From assembly GCA_964428895.1 (NCBI GenBank), contig CAYRZU010000009.1:1-61841 (forward strand): a stretch of DNA of 61,841 nucleotides, given 5' to 3'. Below, piece by piece: positions 51,694 to 60,856 of this stretch; the first letter of the stretch is position 1; each line of letters starts with the position of its first letter. This DNA is from HyVt-337 sp964428895. Its GTDB lineage: Bacteria > Planctomycetota > Phycisphaerae > SM23-33. Below the pieces are notes generated by a model. That model had not been told where the DNA came from and did not search any database. It saw nothing but the letters and a program-made list of their open reading frames with translations. A program made the translations under genes and the position numbers.

Positions 51694-53109
51694 CTAATCA
51701 TCCTCGGGGGTCTTGACCCGCCGATAGGTGTGCCGGCGATGCGGGCTGAGATAACTGACAATCTGTTCTGTTCGCGTCTCGACCGTTTGCACGTCGAACG
51801 CGCTGCGTGCCACTTCGGTTTGGCGAACGTCCTGGAAGACCAGCATACGGCGCGGATCCTCGGTGTCGTCGGAGGCCTCCATCAGCATGGCCACGTTGAC
51901 CACGCGTTGGCCCGGCTTGGCCGAGTGCGTGAACACCCGGATTTCCCGCAACGCCCCGTGGTCCAGCGGGAACGCGAAGGCCCTGGCCATACTGTAGGCC
52001 ATGCCCTCGAACCGCATTTCCACGTCGCCGCCGTCGATGGGCTCGAACAGCACGACGGTTTCGTTGGTCTCCGGCAGCTCGGGGATGATGGTGATCCGAC
52101 TGGACCCGCGGAAGATCATGGTCGGCTGGAAGATCACCGCATCGGCCAGGCGGACCTCCTTGCCGGGCTGAACGTGAACCGTTGCAGTCATCACCGGCAC
52201 GTCGCCGTGGAAGCGGAAGTCCAGATCGATTCCCTCCATACGATCCCACTGGGCGACGAAGGTCTGGATGAACTTGATGCCCTTAGGCCCCCACCCACTG
52301 ACCAGCTTGATGATGCGGGAGGTCTTGGTTTCGGCCGGGGCCGGCGGGGCCTGGTCGGCGGCCTCTGCCAGTAGGTCCTGGAGCGATTCCTGCACGTCGG
52401 CCAACCGTTCCACCCCCTGCATCAGCGCGTCGACGCGTTGGCGCAGGTCGGGGGGGAGCTCGCGGCTGGCCAGGTCGAACCCCAACTGTAGCGCCACTTG
52501 CATGAGCACCGAGCGGATGCGGTTGATTTCGTTGGGGTCCAGCTCGGCCAGCAGTTCCCCGCCGGCGCCCTCGTTGATATAGAGCGCCAGCATCCGCAGC
52601 AACGGCTCGGCCGCGATGCCGCCTTCCTGGCCGGTCTCGGCGTGCAGTTCGGCGGCATCCAAACTGACCGCCCGTGAGATCTGCTCGGCCCGGATCAGCG
52701 CCTCGGCCATCAGTTCCGACCACTGCGCGGACTGGTTGGTCTCGGCGACCTCGGCGATTTCGCCTAGGCCTTCCAGCATCTCGGCCGCTCGGTCCAGCAG
52801 GTCGACAACGGTCTGCGTGTGGGTGGGACTGACCGAGAAGCTAATCTGGTCCGGCTCAGTCTCCAGCTCATCCACAGCGCGGACAATGCTAACGGTCGAC
52901 CAGATCACGCTGGGATGTTGGCGAATGAACCACCGGCTGGGCAGCTTCTGCCCGGCCACGGTGGGCCGCCGCCACGGAGAGTCGCTCGAAAGGCCCTCCG
53001 TCAGGCGCCAGACCTCATCCAACTCGCCTTGGGCAACCGGATAGCTGGGAATGCACCCGACAGCAATGACCGCCACCAATACGACGCACAGTGCGCAGGC
53101 CGTTCTCAT
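51694..53109 (-). CDS. Lipoprotein of unknown function with predicted helical and beta regions
   Basis: 471 residues: signal peptide with lipobox VGC (CALCVVLVAVIAVGC), a helical middle (SAEMLEGLGEIAEV, DRAEQISRAVSL-like stretches) and a C-terminal beta part (MTATVHVQPGKEVRLADAV, RFEGMAYSMARAFAFPLD). Not recognised. It overlaps the HAD gene by four bases (ATGA), so the two are translated together; MscS precedes it by 39 bases. A link to membrane stress is only suggested by position. Confidence 0.7.
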   Translation of the reverse strand: MRTACALCVVLVAVIAVGCIPSYPVAQGELDEVWRLTEGLSSDSPWRRPTVAGQKLPSRWFIRQHPSVIWSTVSIVRAVDELETEPDQISFSVSPTHTQTVVDLLDRAAEMLEGLGEIAEVAETNQSAQWSELMAEALIRAEQISRAVSLDAAELHAETGQEGGIAAEPLLRMLALYINEGAGGELLAELDPNEINRIRSVLMQVALQLGFDLASRELPPDLRQRVDALMQGVERLADVQESLQDLLAEAADQAPPAPAETKTSRIIKLVSGWGPKGIKFIQTFVAQWDRMEGIDLDFRFHGDVPVMTATVHVQPGKEVRLADAVIFQPTMIFRGSSRITIIPELPETNETVVLFEPIDGGDVEMRFEGMAYSMARAFAFPLDHGALREIRVFTHSAKPGQRVVNVAMLMEASDDTEDPRRMLVFQDVRQTEVARSAFDVQTVETRTEQIVSYLSPHRRHTYRRVKTPEDD

Positions 53110-53927
53110 GGGCTGCCCCTTTCCGCTTCGGCCGGCTGAATCTCAGGATCTTGCGCCAACCGAAGCTGGCGGGCCTTGTCCAACAGCCGCGTCTGCATCG
53201 TCTCGCGAGGGAAGCTGGCGCCACTGAACAACCCCTTGGCGATCTCGTCCCACGACGTGACCACTTGGACCGCGCCGTCCAGCCCCTTCAACTCCCCAGC
53301 CATCGTCTCATAGGGGACCGGATCGTCGCCGGTGGGCTCTTGGATCAGCAGGTACGCCTTCAAGCCGTTGGCGTGGTAGGCGGCGGCGTCGGAGACCTTG
53401 TCGCCGATGCCGAGGTCCAACCCCGTGAACGTCTGTCGCAGATCGGCGATGACCTCGCTCTTGAATTCCTCGTTGCCTTTGATGAACCCTTCGACGCTCG
53501 AGAGCATCACCGCCCCGGGCGGATAGCCCTTCTCAAAGAGCCACTGCTTGCTCGTGATGCTGAAGAACACCGGGCGGTGCGTCAGGTAGACGATGGTGTG
53601 CCGGTCGGCCAGGCGCTTGAGCACCTCCAGGGAACCGGCCATGGGCTCGGGGTCGCCCATCAGCACCACGTGGAAGCCCGAACCGACCACGGTCTTGTCC
53701 AGGTCGACCACCATCATCGGCGTATCGGAGGCGCGACAGACCACGCGGAGTTGTTGCGGGTCGGGCGGGTCGCTTTCGAAGCCGGCGGACGCCGCCACGG
53801 CGTCGAAGACATAGTCGCCCGCGGCGCTCGGCGTGAAGGTGATCGCGGCGATGCCCTCTTGGTTCGTCTCGGCCCCAGGCCCGTCGTCGGCGCCGCCGAC
53901 CACGCTACGCGTCGGCCGGCCCGTCAT
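53106..53927 (-). CDS. HAD-like phosphatase protein (lipin/App1-like) with beta-sandwich N-terminus
   Basis: 273 residues. HAD fold with motif I VVDLDKTVVGSG (D-x-D-K-T), motif II THRPVFF, and a downstream IGDKVSDAAAYHANGL stretch. The N-terminal 70 residues resemble a small beta-sandwich with DYVFDAVAASAG. The motif combination is like LNS2/App1 phosphatidate phosphatases. The start (ATG at 53927) lies inside the STAS gene end (23-base overlap), so the N-terminus might be truncated relative to family members. Coupled to the lipoprotein downstream by an ATGA overlap. Confidence 0.8.
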   Translation of the reverse strand: MTGRPTRSVVGGADDGPGAETNQEGIAAITFTPSAAGDYVFDAVAASAGFESDPPDPQQLRVVCRASDTPMMVVDLDKTVVGSGFHVVLMGDPEPMAGSLEVLKRLADRHTIVYLTHRPVFFSITSKQWLFEKGYPPGAVMLSSVEGFIKGNEEFKSEVIADLRQTFTGLDLGIGDKVSDAAAYHANGLKAYLLIQEPTGDDPVPYETMAGELKGLDGAVQVVTSWDEIAKGLFSGASFPRETMQTRLLDKARQLRLAQDPEIQPAEAERGSP

Positions 53928-54270
53928 CCTTCGGTCGAAACTCCAGCAGCGCCCGACCGACGTCCGGATAGACGCCGAATATCTTGTTCAGATGCATGGT
54001 GGTCAGCACGCCGGCGATTCGGCTGTGAATGTTCGCGAGCTTCACTTCTCCCCCGGCCTTAGCTGCATGGCGATGCAGCCGCAGCATCACGCCGATGCCG
54101 TAGCTGGAAATGTAGCTGAGCTTCTCGCAGTCGATGATGATCTTGGTCGAGCCGCTGCGGATCAGATCGAGGACCTGATCGACGAACTCCCCGCTGGTGC
54201 TCAGGTCGATACCCCCGTCCACCGAGAGGATCAGAATGTCTTTCTGAATGCTGTGGTAGTAGAACTCCAT
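53905..54270 (-). CDS. STAS-domain protein (anti-sigma factor antagonist-like)
   Basis: 121 residues from MEFYYHSIQK. The STAS core: DILILSVDGGIDLSTSGEF, then KIIIDCEKLSYISSYGIGVMLRLHRHA with the Ser/Gly loop (SSYG) where SpoIIAA-like proteins are phosphorylated on serine, and FGVYPDVGRALLEF. The start at 54270 is preferred; a longer frame adds 11 residues. Located upstream of HAD and MscS genes. No RsbW-like kinase or partner phosphatase gene is seen nearby. Whether it acts on the sigma factor at 56883-58160 is inference. Confidence 0.85.
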   Translation of the reverse strand: MEFYYHSIQKDILILSVDGGIDLSTSGEFVDQVLDLIRSGSTKIIIDCEKLSYISSYGIGVMLRLHRHAAKAGGEVKLANIHSRIAGVLTTMHLNKIFGVYPDVGRALLEFRPKDDGPADA

Positions 54271-54392
54271 CCCTGGATTATGCCCACCCCGCCGGCCATG
54301 CACAAGAGCCCAAAAGCGAACACCCCGTAATTGGAGCGGTTACCGCCCCAGTCACGGGGGCTGGCGGGCTGATCGCGTACTGCATGTTCATG

Positions 54393-55184
54393 TCAGTTGC
54401 TCTTCGGCGAGTCAGCGCTTTCCGAGGGTCGCTCGGCTCGGGGCTTCTGGTAAACGCGAACGTAATCCACGTAAAGGTGGTCGGGCAAGGTGGCCTCAGC
54501 AATATCCCCCGCCCACGGGCCGACTTCCAGGCTGAGGATCAGGTACTGAGGCCGTTTGGAAATGGCCCGGTCGGTCCGCCACGTTTCCTTACCGTCCACG
54601 TAGAAGACGTATCCGTCCTCCGACCAGAGCACGCCAAATCGGTGCCATCCGTCCGAAAGCCCTTCCACCGTGGCGCGGCCGCCGACGGTCTGGTGGTGCT
54701 CGCCGTAGGCGTCCCAGTGGAGGTTGTGGACGACGTCATCGCCGAAGTCCCGCAAGTACTCGTACACGTCGATTTCCGTGCCGGCCGCCGCGGTATCGCC
54801 CAAGGGCTCGCCGATCGTGGGCGACTGAATCCAAAACGCCGACCAATGCCCCACCTGCGTCTGGAGCTTGGCGCGACATTCAAAATAGCCGTAGGTGGTT
54901 TGGAACGTATTGTCCGTACCGATCATGGCGGTATGGTACTCGTCGCCGCTGCGCCGGGTGGTGAGCACCAGATGGCCTTGCCCGTCCACCGAAACGGTAT
55001 CGGTGACGTTGATCGCATCCCGCCGCCGGCCGAGGCGGCGGCAGTCCCACTTCTGCCTATCTAACGAGGTCCCATCGAACTCGTCCGACCACACCAGGAC
55101 GTATCCATCCACCGGGATGTCCGCCGCCGGCGAACAGCCGCCCAGCAGCGCGATCAGCATCAATAGGCTCAGCAATTTGTTCAT
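54393..55184 (-). CDS. Glycoside hydrolase family 16-type lipoprotein
   Basis: 263 residues: signal and lipobox (LLSLLMLIALLGGC), then a GH16 beta-jelly-roll with VWSDEFDGTSLDRQKW, GYFECRAKLQTQVGHWSAFW and the catalytic motif GTEIDVYEYL (E-x-D-x-x-E), and VLWSEDGYVFYVDGKETW. Family members cut beta-glucans, agar, porphyran or carrageenan; the specificity is not fixed by these motifs. It lies 14 bases after a sulfatase gene on the same strand, which supports action on a sulfated polysaccharide, although that sulfatase is frameshifted. Confidence 0.92.
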   Translation of the reverse strand: MNKLLSLLMLIALLGGCSPAADIPVDGYVLVWSDEFDGTSLDRQKWDCRRLGRRRDAINVTDTVSVDGQGHLVLTTRRSGDEYHTAMIGTDNTFQTTYGYFECRAKLQTQVGHWSAFWIQSPTIGEPLGDTAAAGTEIDVYEYLRDFGDDVVHNLHWDAYGEHHQTVGGRATVEGLSDGWHRFGVLWSEDGYVFYVDGKETWRTDRAISKRPQYLILSLEVGPWAGDIAEATLPDHLYVDYVRVYQKPRAERPSESADSPKSN

Positions 55185-55197
55185 GACGTTCTGCCCG

Positions 55198-56732
55198 CTA
55201 TAGGTAGTTTCGGAATCTGGCCCGACGAATGTAGTCGGGGTTGAAATTGCCGTCGGCGTTGACCGCGTTGCCGAAGCGCTGAATCGTCTGCTCGCCGCCG
55301 TCATCGGGCACAGCCGGCAGGATCGTGGTCGGCCGCGTGGTCGTAATCAGCCAGTCGGTCAGCTCCTGACGCATCTGCGCCACTCGCGCGGCGTGTTGGG
55401 GCTCGAAGAACAGGTTCGTCATCTCCCACGGATCGGCGTCCAGGTCGTACAGCTCGCCGAAGCCGTCCGGATATTCATCCGCGAACATCTCGCGCGGGTA
55501 ATGCACGTAGCGCCATCGGCCTTGCCGGACGCTCTTGGACCAGGCGAACTCCGTCACCGCGATACGCCGGACCTCGCCCGCCTCGCCCCGCAGCAGGTGC
55601 GAGATGTCCTTCCCGTCGGCCGTCTGCATGGCCTCCAGGCCGACCAGCGCGCAAACGGTATTGACCATGTCCACCGCCTCGACCAACTCGCTCGCCTCAT
55701 GCCCAGCCGCGAATTGCCCCGGCCACCGCCACAGCATCGGAACGCGCGTGATGGCGTCGGAGCAGATGCCCGGCGCCTTTTCCATGCTGTCGTGCTCGCA
55801 GGCGTAATCGCCGTGGTCGGATGAATAGATCACGATAGTGCTCTCGGCCAGGCCCAGCCGGTCCAGCGCCACCATCAGCTCGCCCACGGCGTGGTCGACG
55901 TGGCTGACGTTGCCCAGGTACCCCTGCAGCTTGCGCAACCGGGCAGCCTCGAAGGTGCGCGGTTCAAACAGCGGCCAGTCGCTTTCACGCCACTCCTTGG
56001 CCGCCGCGCGCAGGTGCGGGGCCTTGCCCGTCATGTCGTACTCGGTGTTGGGCGGCAGCGTGAGCGTCGATGGGTCGTAGAGGTCCCAGAATTCCTGGGC
56101 CGGCGTGTAGCATTCGTGCGGTTTGGGCAGCGAGACGTGGGCAAAGAACGGCTGGCCCTCCGCGGCGCAGGCTTCCATGAACGCGGCCGTCTCGCGAACG
56201 ACCCAGCCTTCCTGCCCGTCCTCGAAACTGACCTTGGACGCGGCCGTCCGTCGCAGCTCTGATGGCCGCGGGCGCCACACTCCTGCATCGCCGCGTGGTC
56301 TGCCAGATCGGTCAGCCCGCGGTCGGCCAGGTACTGCGCGTAGGTCTCACTCCGCCCGCCGATGCTGCAGCCGCACGTTTCGTGGAAGACCTCCGCGTCA
56401 TCCTCGACCCAGTACTCCGGGCAGTGGATCTTGCCGATCGCCGAGGTCCGGTACCCCGCCGCGCGGAAATGCCCCAACACGCTCGGCAAACCGGGCGGCT
56501 TCGGGCCCGACAGGCCGTAATACCCGTGGTTGTGACAGTACTGTCCCGACAGCCACGACACGCGGCTGGGCGTGCAGATCGGGTTCTGCGTAATCGCGCT
56601 GGCAAAGCGCACCCCCTGTTCGGCCAACCGGTCCAGGTGCGGCGTCCTCACGTCCGGATGCCCCGCGTGCCCCAGCACCTTGGCGTTGTGTTGGTCGGAC
56701 AGAATGAACAGCACGTTCGGTCGGTCGGCCAT
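55198..56732 (-). pseudogene. Sulfatase gene interrupted by a single frameshift
   Basis: Two adjacent frames together form one sulfatase. The first (ATG 56732 to about 56270) has PNVLFILSDQHNAKVL and the formylglycine motif NPICTPSRVSWLSGQY (Cys53). The second (from about 56280 to 55198) has QPFFAHVSLPKPHECYTPA, STIVIYSSDHGDYACEHDSMEK and the C-terminal GELYDLDADPWEMTNLFFEP. The frames switch near 56262-56285 (ECGARGHQ versus RPRPSELRR). Both halves are otherwise conserved with no missing core part, so either one base is lost or gained in a GC run by mutation, or it is a sequencing error. The GH16 gene follows it. Confidence 0.85.
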
Positions 56733-56820
56733 GCTCGGTTCCTCAAGCCTCCATCGGCGGCCGTCAGTCTACGAAAAGCCCCCCCCGATGTCCCTGGAGA
56801 ATTGCCCGCCCAAGAACAAA

Positions 56821-56846
56821 CGCCCCCGGCCGGTTCGCCGGGGGCG
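56821..56846 (-). terminator. Rho-independent terminator of the sigma factor gene
   Basis: Perfect 10-bp stem CGCCCCCGGC/GCCGGGGGCG with a 6-base loop, followed on the minus strand by TTTGTTCTT. It lies 37 bases after the sigma factor stop. Confidence 0.85.
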
Positions 56847-56882
56847 TCTGAATGAAGAAGGATAAAGAAGAGAGAGTAACAG

Positions 56883-58160
56883 TTAGCCCATGCCGAGGGC
56901 TTGCCAATCCGGGGCCGGGGACCCGGCGGTGGCGGCCGCTTGCATGTAATCGGTTTCCAGAACGTCGCGAATCTTACCGAGCGCCTCCCACTGCAACTGG
57001 CGGATCCGCTCGTCGGTCAGGTCCAGCTTCTCGCCGACCTCGACCAGCGTGCGGCGTTTCTCGGACCCGTCCAACGCGAACCGCTCTTGCAGGATGAACA
57101 GTTGGGCGTCGGAGAGTTCGGCCTTGTTCTCGAAGAGGATTTCCTGAATGGCCTCCAGCAGGTATTCGGTCTGCCATTCGTGCTGCATCTCATCGAAATC
57201 GCTCTTCTCGAGTTCCGGCCGGAAGTTCACGGGGAAGCAGTTGCGATACCGGGTTACCTGCTTGCCGAGGTGACAGAAATGCCGCAGAATCGCGCGGCAG
57301 CCATAGGTCGAGAACTTGTAGCCCAGCGAGACGTCGAAGTTGTCCACACACTGCAGCAGCACGATGTTGCCTTCGGCGACCAGCTCGGTGTAGTCCATGC
57401 CCATCACGCGCTTGCGGGCGGCCATGGATTTCACCAGCGCGATGTTGGCTTCGACCAGGATGTCCCGGGCGGCTAGCGATCGGCCGTGCCAGAGCATCAT
57501 CCCGCGGGCCCGGTTGCGCGACAGGCGCCGGTCCTGAGCGTCGGCCAACAGGCTCAGCCGATAACGCGAGTAGTTGTACTGGATGAATAGCTGGATTTCC
57601 TGGGCGTCAGTCAGTCGGCCGTTTTCGGCCAACACCACCTGCTCGGCCGACTCGCCATACAACTGCTCTTCGATGTTGGGATCCTCGAAGGCCGGGTGCA
57701 TGATGAAGTCGACTTGCTCGGGGATCTTGCTGTAAGCGTCCAGATCGGCCTCGCTGAGTCCGTTGAGCGTCTCAACGGCGCCGAGGTCGGCCAGGGCGGC
57801 CCCGACCCGCTCGTGCCAGCGAACCATCTCGCGAGCACGCGTGGGACTCACGCGCCGGGTCTGGGCCTCGATCAGCAAGGCCAACCGATACCGGGCATAG
57901 TTGTAGCGCCGGTACAGCCAGATCTCTTGTTGTCGGGTGACGGTCTCCGATGCATCCTTGATGGAAGCGACGATCGCGTCGGTGGCGTCGGCGTAGAACT
58001 CCCCTTCAGCGTCTTGGGATTCGAAACGCCAATCCTGGACATAGCTCACCTGCGCGGGAACGCGCTGGTAGGCGGTCCTCTCTTCGCCTGAAAGACTTTG
58101 CAGTGCGTCTTCCATGGTCGCGGTCACTTCCTCCGCTGTACGGCCTAGTGGGCTGCTCAT
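56883..58160 (-). CDS. Sigma-70 family factor with duplicated N-terminal module
   Basis: 425 residues. Residues about 231-300 hold sigma region 2 (DILVEANIALVKSMA, TELVAEGNIVLLQCVDNFDVSLGYKFSTYGCRAILR) and about 345-410 region 4 (LSDAQLFILQERFAL, RTLVEVGEKLDLTDERIRQLQWEALGKIRD). A region-1.2/2.1-like module of about 90 residues occurs twice before them: copy 1 around 26-118 (AYQRVPAQVSYVQ, RRYNYARYRLALLIEAQ, WHER) and copy 2 around 137-227 (AYSKIPEQVDFIM, IQYNYSRYRLSLLADAQ, WHGR). A typical group 2 factor has one. AGGAG lies before the ATG. Promoter specificity is not known. Confidence 0.9.
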   Translation of the reverse strand: MSSPLGRTAEEVTATMEDALQSLSGEERTAYQRVPAQVSYVQDWRFESQDAEGEFYADATDAIVASIKDASETVTRQQEIWLYRRYNYARYRLALLIEAQTRRVSPTRAREMVRWHERVGAALADLGAVETLNGLSEADLDAYSKIPEQVDFIMHPAFEDPNIEEQLYGESAEQVVLAENGRLTDAQEIQLFIQYNYSRYRLSLLADAQDRRLSRNRARGMMLWHGRSLAARDILVEANIALVKSMAARKRVMGMDYTELVAEGNIVLLQCVDNFDVSLGYKFSTYGCRAILRHFCHLGKQVTRYRNCFPVNFRPELEKSDFDEMQHEWQTEYLLEAIQEILFENKAELSDAQLFILQERFALDGSEKRRTLVEVGEKLDLTDERIRQLQWEALGKIRDVLETDYMQAAATAGSPAPDWQALGMG

Positions 58161-58509
58161 GACAGTCTCTCCTAATAAGGAACTGTCTCTCCTTCCCAGG
58201 CAAGGCCTGCTGGACCAGTAGAGCTAATGAAATGAGGGTAAGAGATAAACCGGAGGTCCCCGCAAGACGTACACCTTGCGCGTGCCAGTAGCGCAGCGAT
58301 TTCGCTGCCTAGGCCTCCGAATTTAGCCCTTTGCTCCTCTCAAAAGCGAACTGGGCCGCTCCAGAAGTGATTATAGACGGCCCCCAATAGAAACCAACTT
58401 TCTACCTAGAAATTCCCCATCGAAATGGCCAGCCACAAGCTAGAGTTATTCGCAATTACTTATTTACACATATCTTACAAATATGCCTTTCGCCAATAAT
58501 TCTTCTGAA
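58161..58509. other. AT-rich intergenic region upstream of the sigma factor gene
   Basis: Long gap of about 350 bases, with a much lower GC stretch near 58370-58510 (ATTATAGACG, TTATTTACACAT). Just before the ATG an element GACAGTCTCTCC (58161-58172) recurs as AACTGTCTCTCC about 20 bases further upstream, so the ribosome binding region is duplicated. No open reading frame or RNA gene is recognised. Probably promoter/leader DNA for the sigma factor gene and the 3' flank of mqnA. Confidence 0.6.
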
Positions 58510-59322
58510 TCAGACCACACTTATCTCAGCGGACCGGCCGGAACCGACAATTCCGAAAGAATCGGCAAGGTCAGCAAACTCATAAACTGAGTCGAGTTGC
58601 GTATCCGTCATTTCGTAGCCCAATCCGCTGGTCAATTCGCGTTTGGCCAAGTCGATCGGCCACCCGTAGGTGGGGCCGAAGCTTTCGGCGATCTGCTCAA
58701 GCTGATCGCCCCGGTCCTGGCCGGCCGCGATCAGTAGTTCGTTAACGTCCCGGGCCCGGCTCTCATTGGCGGCCGCCCACAGGGCGAACACGAACGGCAA
58801 ACCGGTCCGGCGGTGCCACATGGCCGCCAAATCCGTCTGGAAGTCAAAGCCCAGGGGAGGCGCCGTGACCACCCGATCGCCCACGCCGATCATCGCCTCG
58901 GCATCGTCGGGAACGGCGCCGTCGTCGGACAGCGGGATCAGGCGGAGGGATTGCTGGTAGGCCATCGACCACAGCACCTTGGCCAGGCCTACCACGGTGG
59001 TGGCGCCAGTATCGGCCCAAATCGTCCGCACTCGTTGCGGCCGCACTTGCGCGAACAGCCGGGCGAATAGGGCCGGGCCGGTCGAACTAATGGCCCCAGC
59101 CGGCAGGATCCACATCGGGCCCCCGAACTGCAGCACGTCCATCGGGCCGAGCATGGCCGCATCGACCATGCCGCTGGCCAGCAAGGCCGCCATATCCGAG
59201 GGACGGGCCCGCACCAGTTCCACGTTTGGCATCTGGTCCAGCCCGCTAATCAGCGGACGGGCGGCCAGATACGGCAGCACGCCCAGACGGACCAGACGGT
59301 CATTGGAAGAGGGTTTGATCAT
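58510..59322 (-). CDS. mqnA: Menaquinone biosynthesis protein MqnA (chorismate dehydratase)
   Basis: 270 residues of the MqnA/MqnD periplasmic-binding-like fold: RLGVLPYLAARPLISGL at the N-terminus, AAMLGPMDVLQF, TVVGLAKVLW and the C-terminal TGLPFVFALWAA. MqnA removes water from chorismate in the futalosine route to menaquinone. The start at 59322 (MIKPSSND) matches the usual MqnA beginning; a longer frame would add an uncharacteristic 34 residues. No other futalosine-pathway gene is in the window. A working MqnA implies menaquinone-based anaerobic respiration. Confidence 0.88.
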   Translation of the reverse strand: MIKPSSNDRLVRLGVLPYLAARPLISGLDQMPNVELVRARPSDMAALLASGMVDAAMLGPMDVLQFGGPMWILPAGAISSTGPALFARLFAQVRPQRVRTIWADTGATTVVGLAKVLWSMAYQQSLRLIPLSDDGAVPDDAEAMIGVGDRVVTAPPLGFDFQTDLAAMWHRRTGLPFVFALWAAANESRARDVNELLIAAGQDRGDQLEQIAESFGPTYGWPIDLAKRELTSGLGYEMTDTQLDSVYEFADLADSFGIVGSGRSAEISVV

Positions 59323-59420
59323 CTTTGTGTCTGTCCGGTCTCTGGGACCGGCTTTGACCCACGATGGAGTCGTGTGATTCATTGATTCTCTTATCGGCAC
59401 CATCCAGCTAACCCATCCAT

Positions 59421-60164
59421 TCAACTACGTTGCGGCCGGCCGAGATCGGTGGCGGCCATATGACATGTTGCTCGTCGCCGCTTCTTTCGAAGTAGCGCCA
59501 CGCCCCCGACGGCCAGCAAGCCGACCGTCATCGGCTCGGGCACGCATTGATGACAGAGGTCACCCTCAATGATCAGCATGCCCGGATTCACGTGGATGTC
59601 CGGTCGAACGCGAACGTCCACCGACACCCATTCCGGATTGAACTCGCTAACGACAAACGTGTCCGTCAGCTCCAAATCGCTTGTCAGGAAGTCCGCGAAG
59701 ATCACTTCTCGAACGATGAACTGCTCTTGGCCCGCCATGGGCGGGATCCCGTTGGGGCCGACTTCATAGTCCAGCGTGGACCAGTTCAGGGCAATCTCAA
59801 CGTAGTAATCGCCCGGCACGCCGACCTCGGGGCTGATGAAGAACAAGTAGTCGATGATCTTCCAGCGGGTGTCATCGGGAGGATGATCGTAGTACCACTG
59901 GTTCCACCAGGAGGGATCTAGTCCCTGGGGATACTCGTACCAAGGTCCGCTTCCGTCGTCATAGCCCGTGCCGTATCCCGCTAGCGGCGTATTCGTATTG
60001 CTCAGGGCAATGCTGAAGGCGTCGCACTGGCTGGGTTCGGAGGCCCAGGCCCCCGAGGTGCAGGCCAGAAGCGTGACAACGGCCAGGGACCCCACGAGGG
60101 CCCTATGACTCATCCGTCTCGTGCTCCCCTCGTGGTTGTTCGCGTCCGTTCGTTGTTTCATCAT
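59421..60164 (-). CDS. PEP-CTERM secreted protein
   Basis: About 247 residues. A signal segment (LVGSLAVVTLLACTSGAWA), a Trp/Tyr-rich acidic domain (WYEYPQGLDPSWWNQWYYDH), then the sorting tail: VPEPMTVGLLAVGGVALLRKKRRR, i.e. PEP, hydrophobic helix and basic end. After it comes an extra short tail (ATCHMAATDLGRPQRS), unusual because the basic patch normally ends the protein. Exosortase, which would process it, is not in the window. GAGG lies upstream of the double ATG. Domain unknown. Confidence 0.88.
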   Translation of the reverse strand: MMKQRTDANNHEGSTRRMSHRALVGSLAVVTLLACTSGAWASEPSQCDAFSIALSNTNTPLAGYGTGYDDGSGPWYEYPQGLDPSWWNQWYYDHPPDDTRWKIIDYLFFISPEVGVPGDYYVEIALNWSTLDYEVGPNGIPPMAGQEQFIVREVIFADFLTSDLELTDTFVVSEFNPEWVSVDVRVRPDIHVNPGMLIIEGDLCHQCVPEPMTVGLLAVGGVALLRKKRRRATCHMAATDLGRPQRS

Positions 60165-60856
60165 ATGACACCTCTAGGCACATCCGCATCTCTAGCGCCT
60201 CTGTGGCGCCGTACTGCGAGTTGCGCTAGGGGCCGCCCGGAGCGCGCACGGGCGGCGCAGTCGTCTCAGTACGTGGTTTTCTCGGTTTGTAAGGACCAGT
60301 CGTCTGTGTGACTAACGTGGCAGCGCCAGGTCTTGCCGGAAACATCTCCGGCAGCAGCGCTGATTGAGGGGATGAGTTGGGTTCTTCGCGTCTGGGTTCC
60401 ACTACTATCATAGGGCCACCCGGGACCAACCCAAATCCGGCCGCCCGTTTTTTCCGACTTCTGCTCCCTGTTGCGTGGGATCGTACGGGGCCGCCCCCGG
60501 TGACGGACAAACGGCATCCTTATATGCTCTGCGGGCCAAGCCGCCAAACGGGGCGTTCCTGGTCCCCGATGGGGCCGAATCGGCTCGCCGCCAGGCCTTG
60601 ACCACGGGGGCGGCCGATACGGAAAAACTCTTACCTCGATTTGGGTTTTGGCGGCCCCGTCCATACTATCACTTGGCGGCAAGAGAACAGTGCCGTGTAG
60701 GGAATGGGCGACTCCGGGTTCCACCAGAATCGGTGTTGCATGAGTAATGAAGCACATTTGCTGTTCAGCCGGGCAGGTGACCGTCACCGGCCGGCACGAG
60801 AATAACGACAAACTATTTTAGTTACAGTAGTTGAGGATCCTAAAGGAGTTTGAGAC
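60165..60856. other. Long structured intergenic region between two divergent PEP-CTERM genes
   Basis: About 690 bases with no credible gene. An 8-bp perfect stem GCCGCCCG/CGGGCGGC at 60232-60239 and 60249-60256 lies inside a larger GTACTG...CAGTAC pairing, about 70-110 bases upstream of the minus-strand gene. A palindrome GGTGACCGTCACC (60776-60788) lies 70 bases upstream of the plus-strand gene and could be an operator. AAAGGAG lies at 60843-60849 before the 60857 ATG. The rest is undistinguished. Confidence 0.55.

Noticed and set aside
60266..60811. 181-codon minus-strand open frame between the PEP-CTERM genes
   Set aside because: No recognisable start context, strongly biased Pro/Arg composition and no domain; it lies across hairpins and a palindrome.
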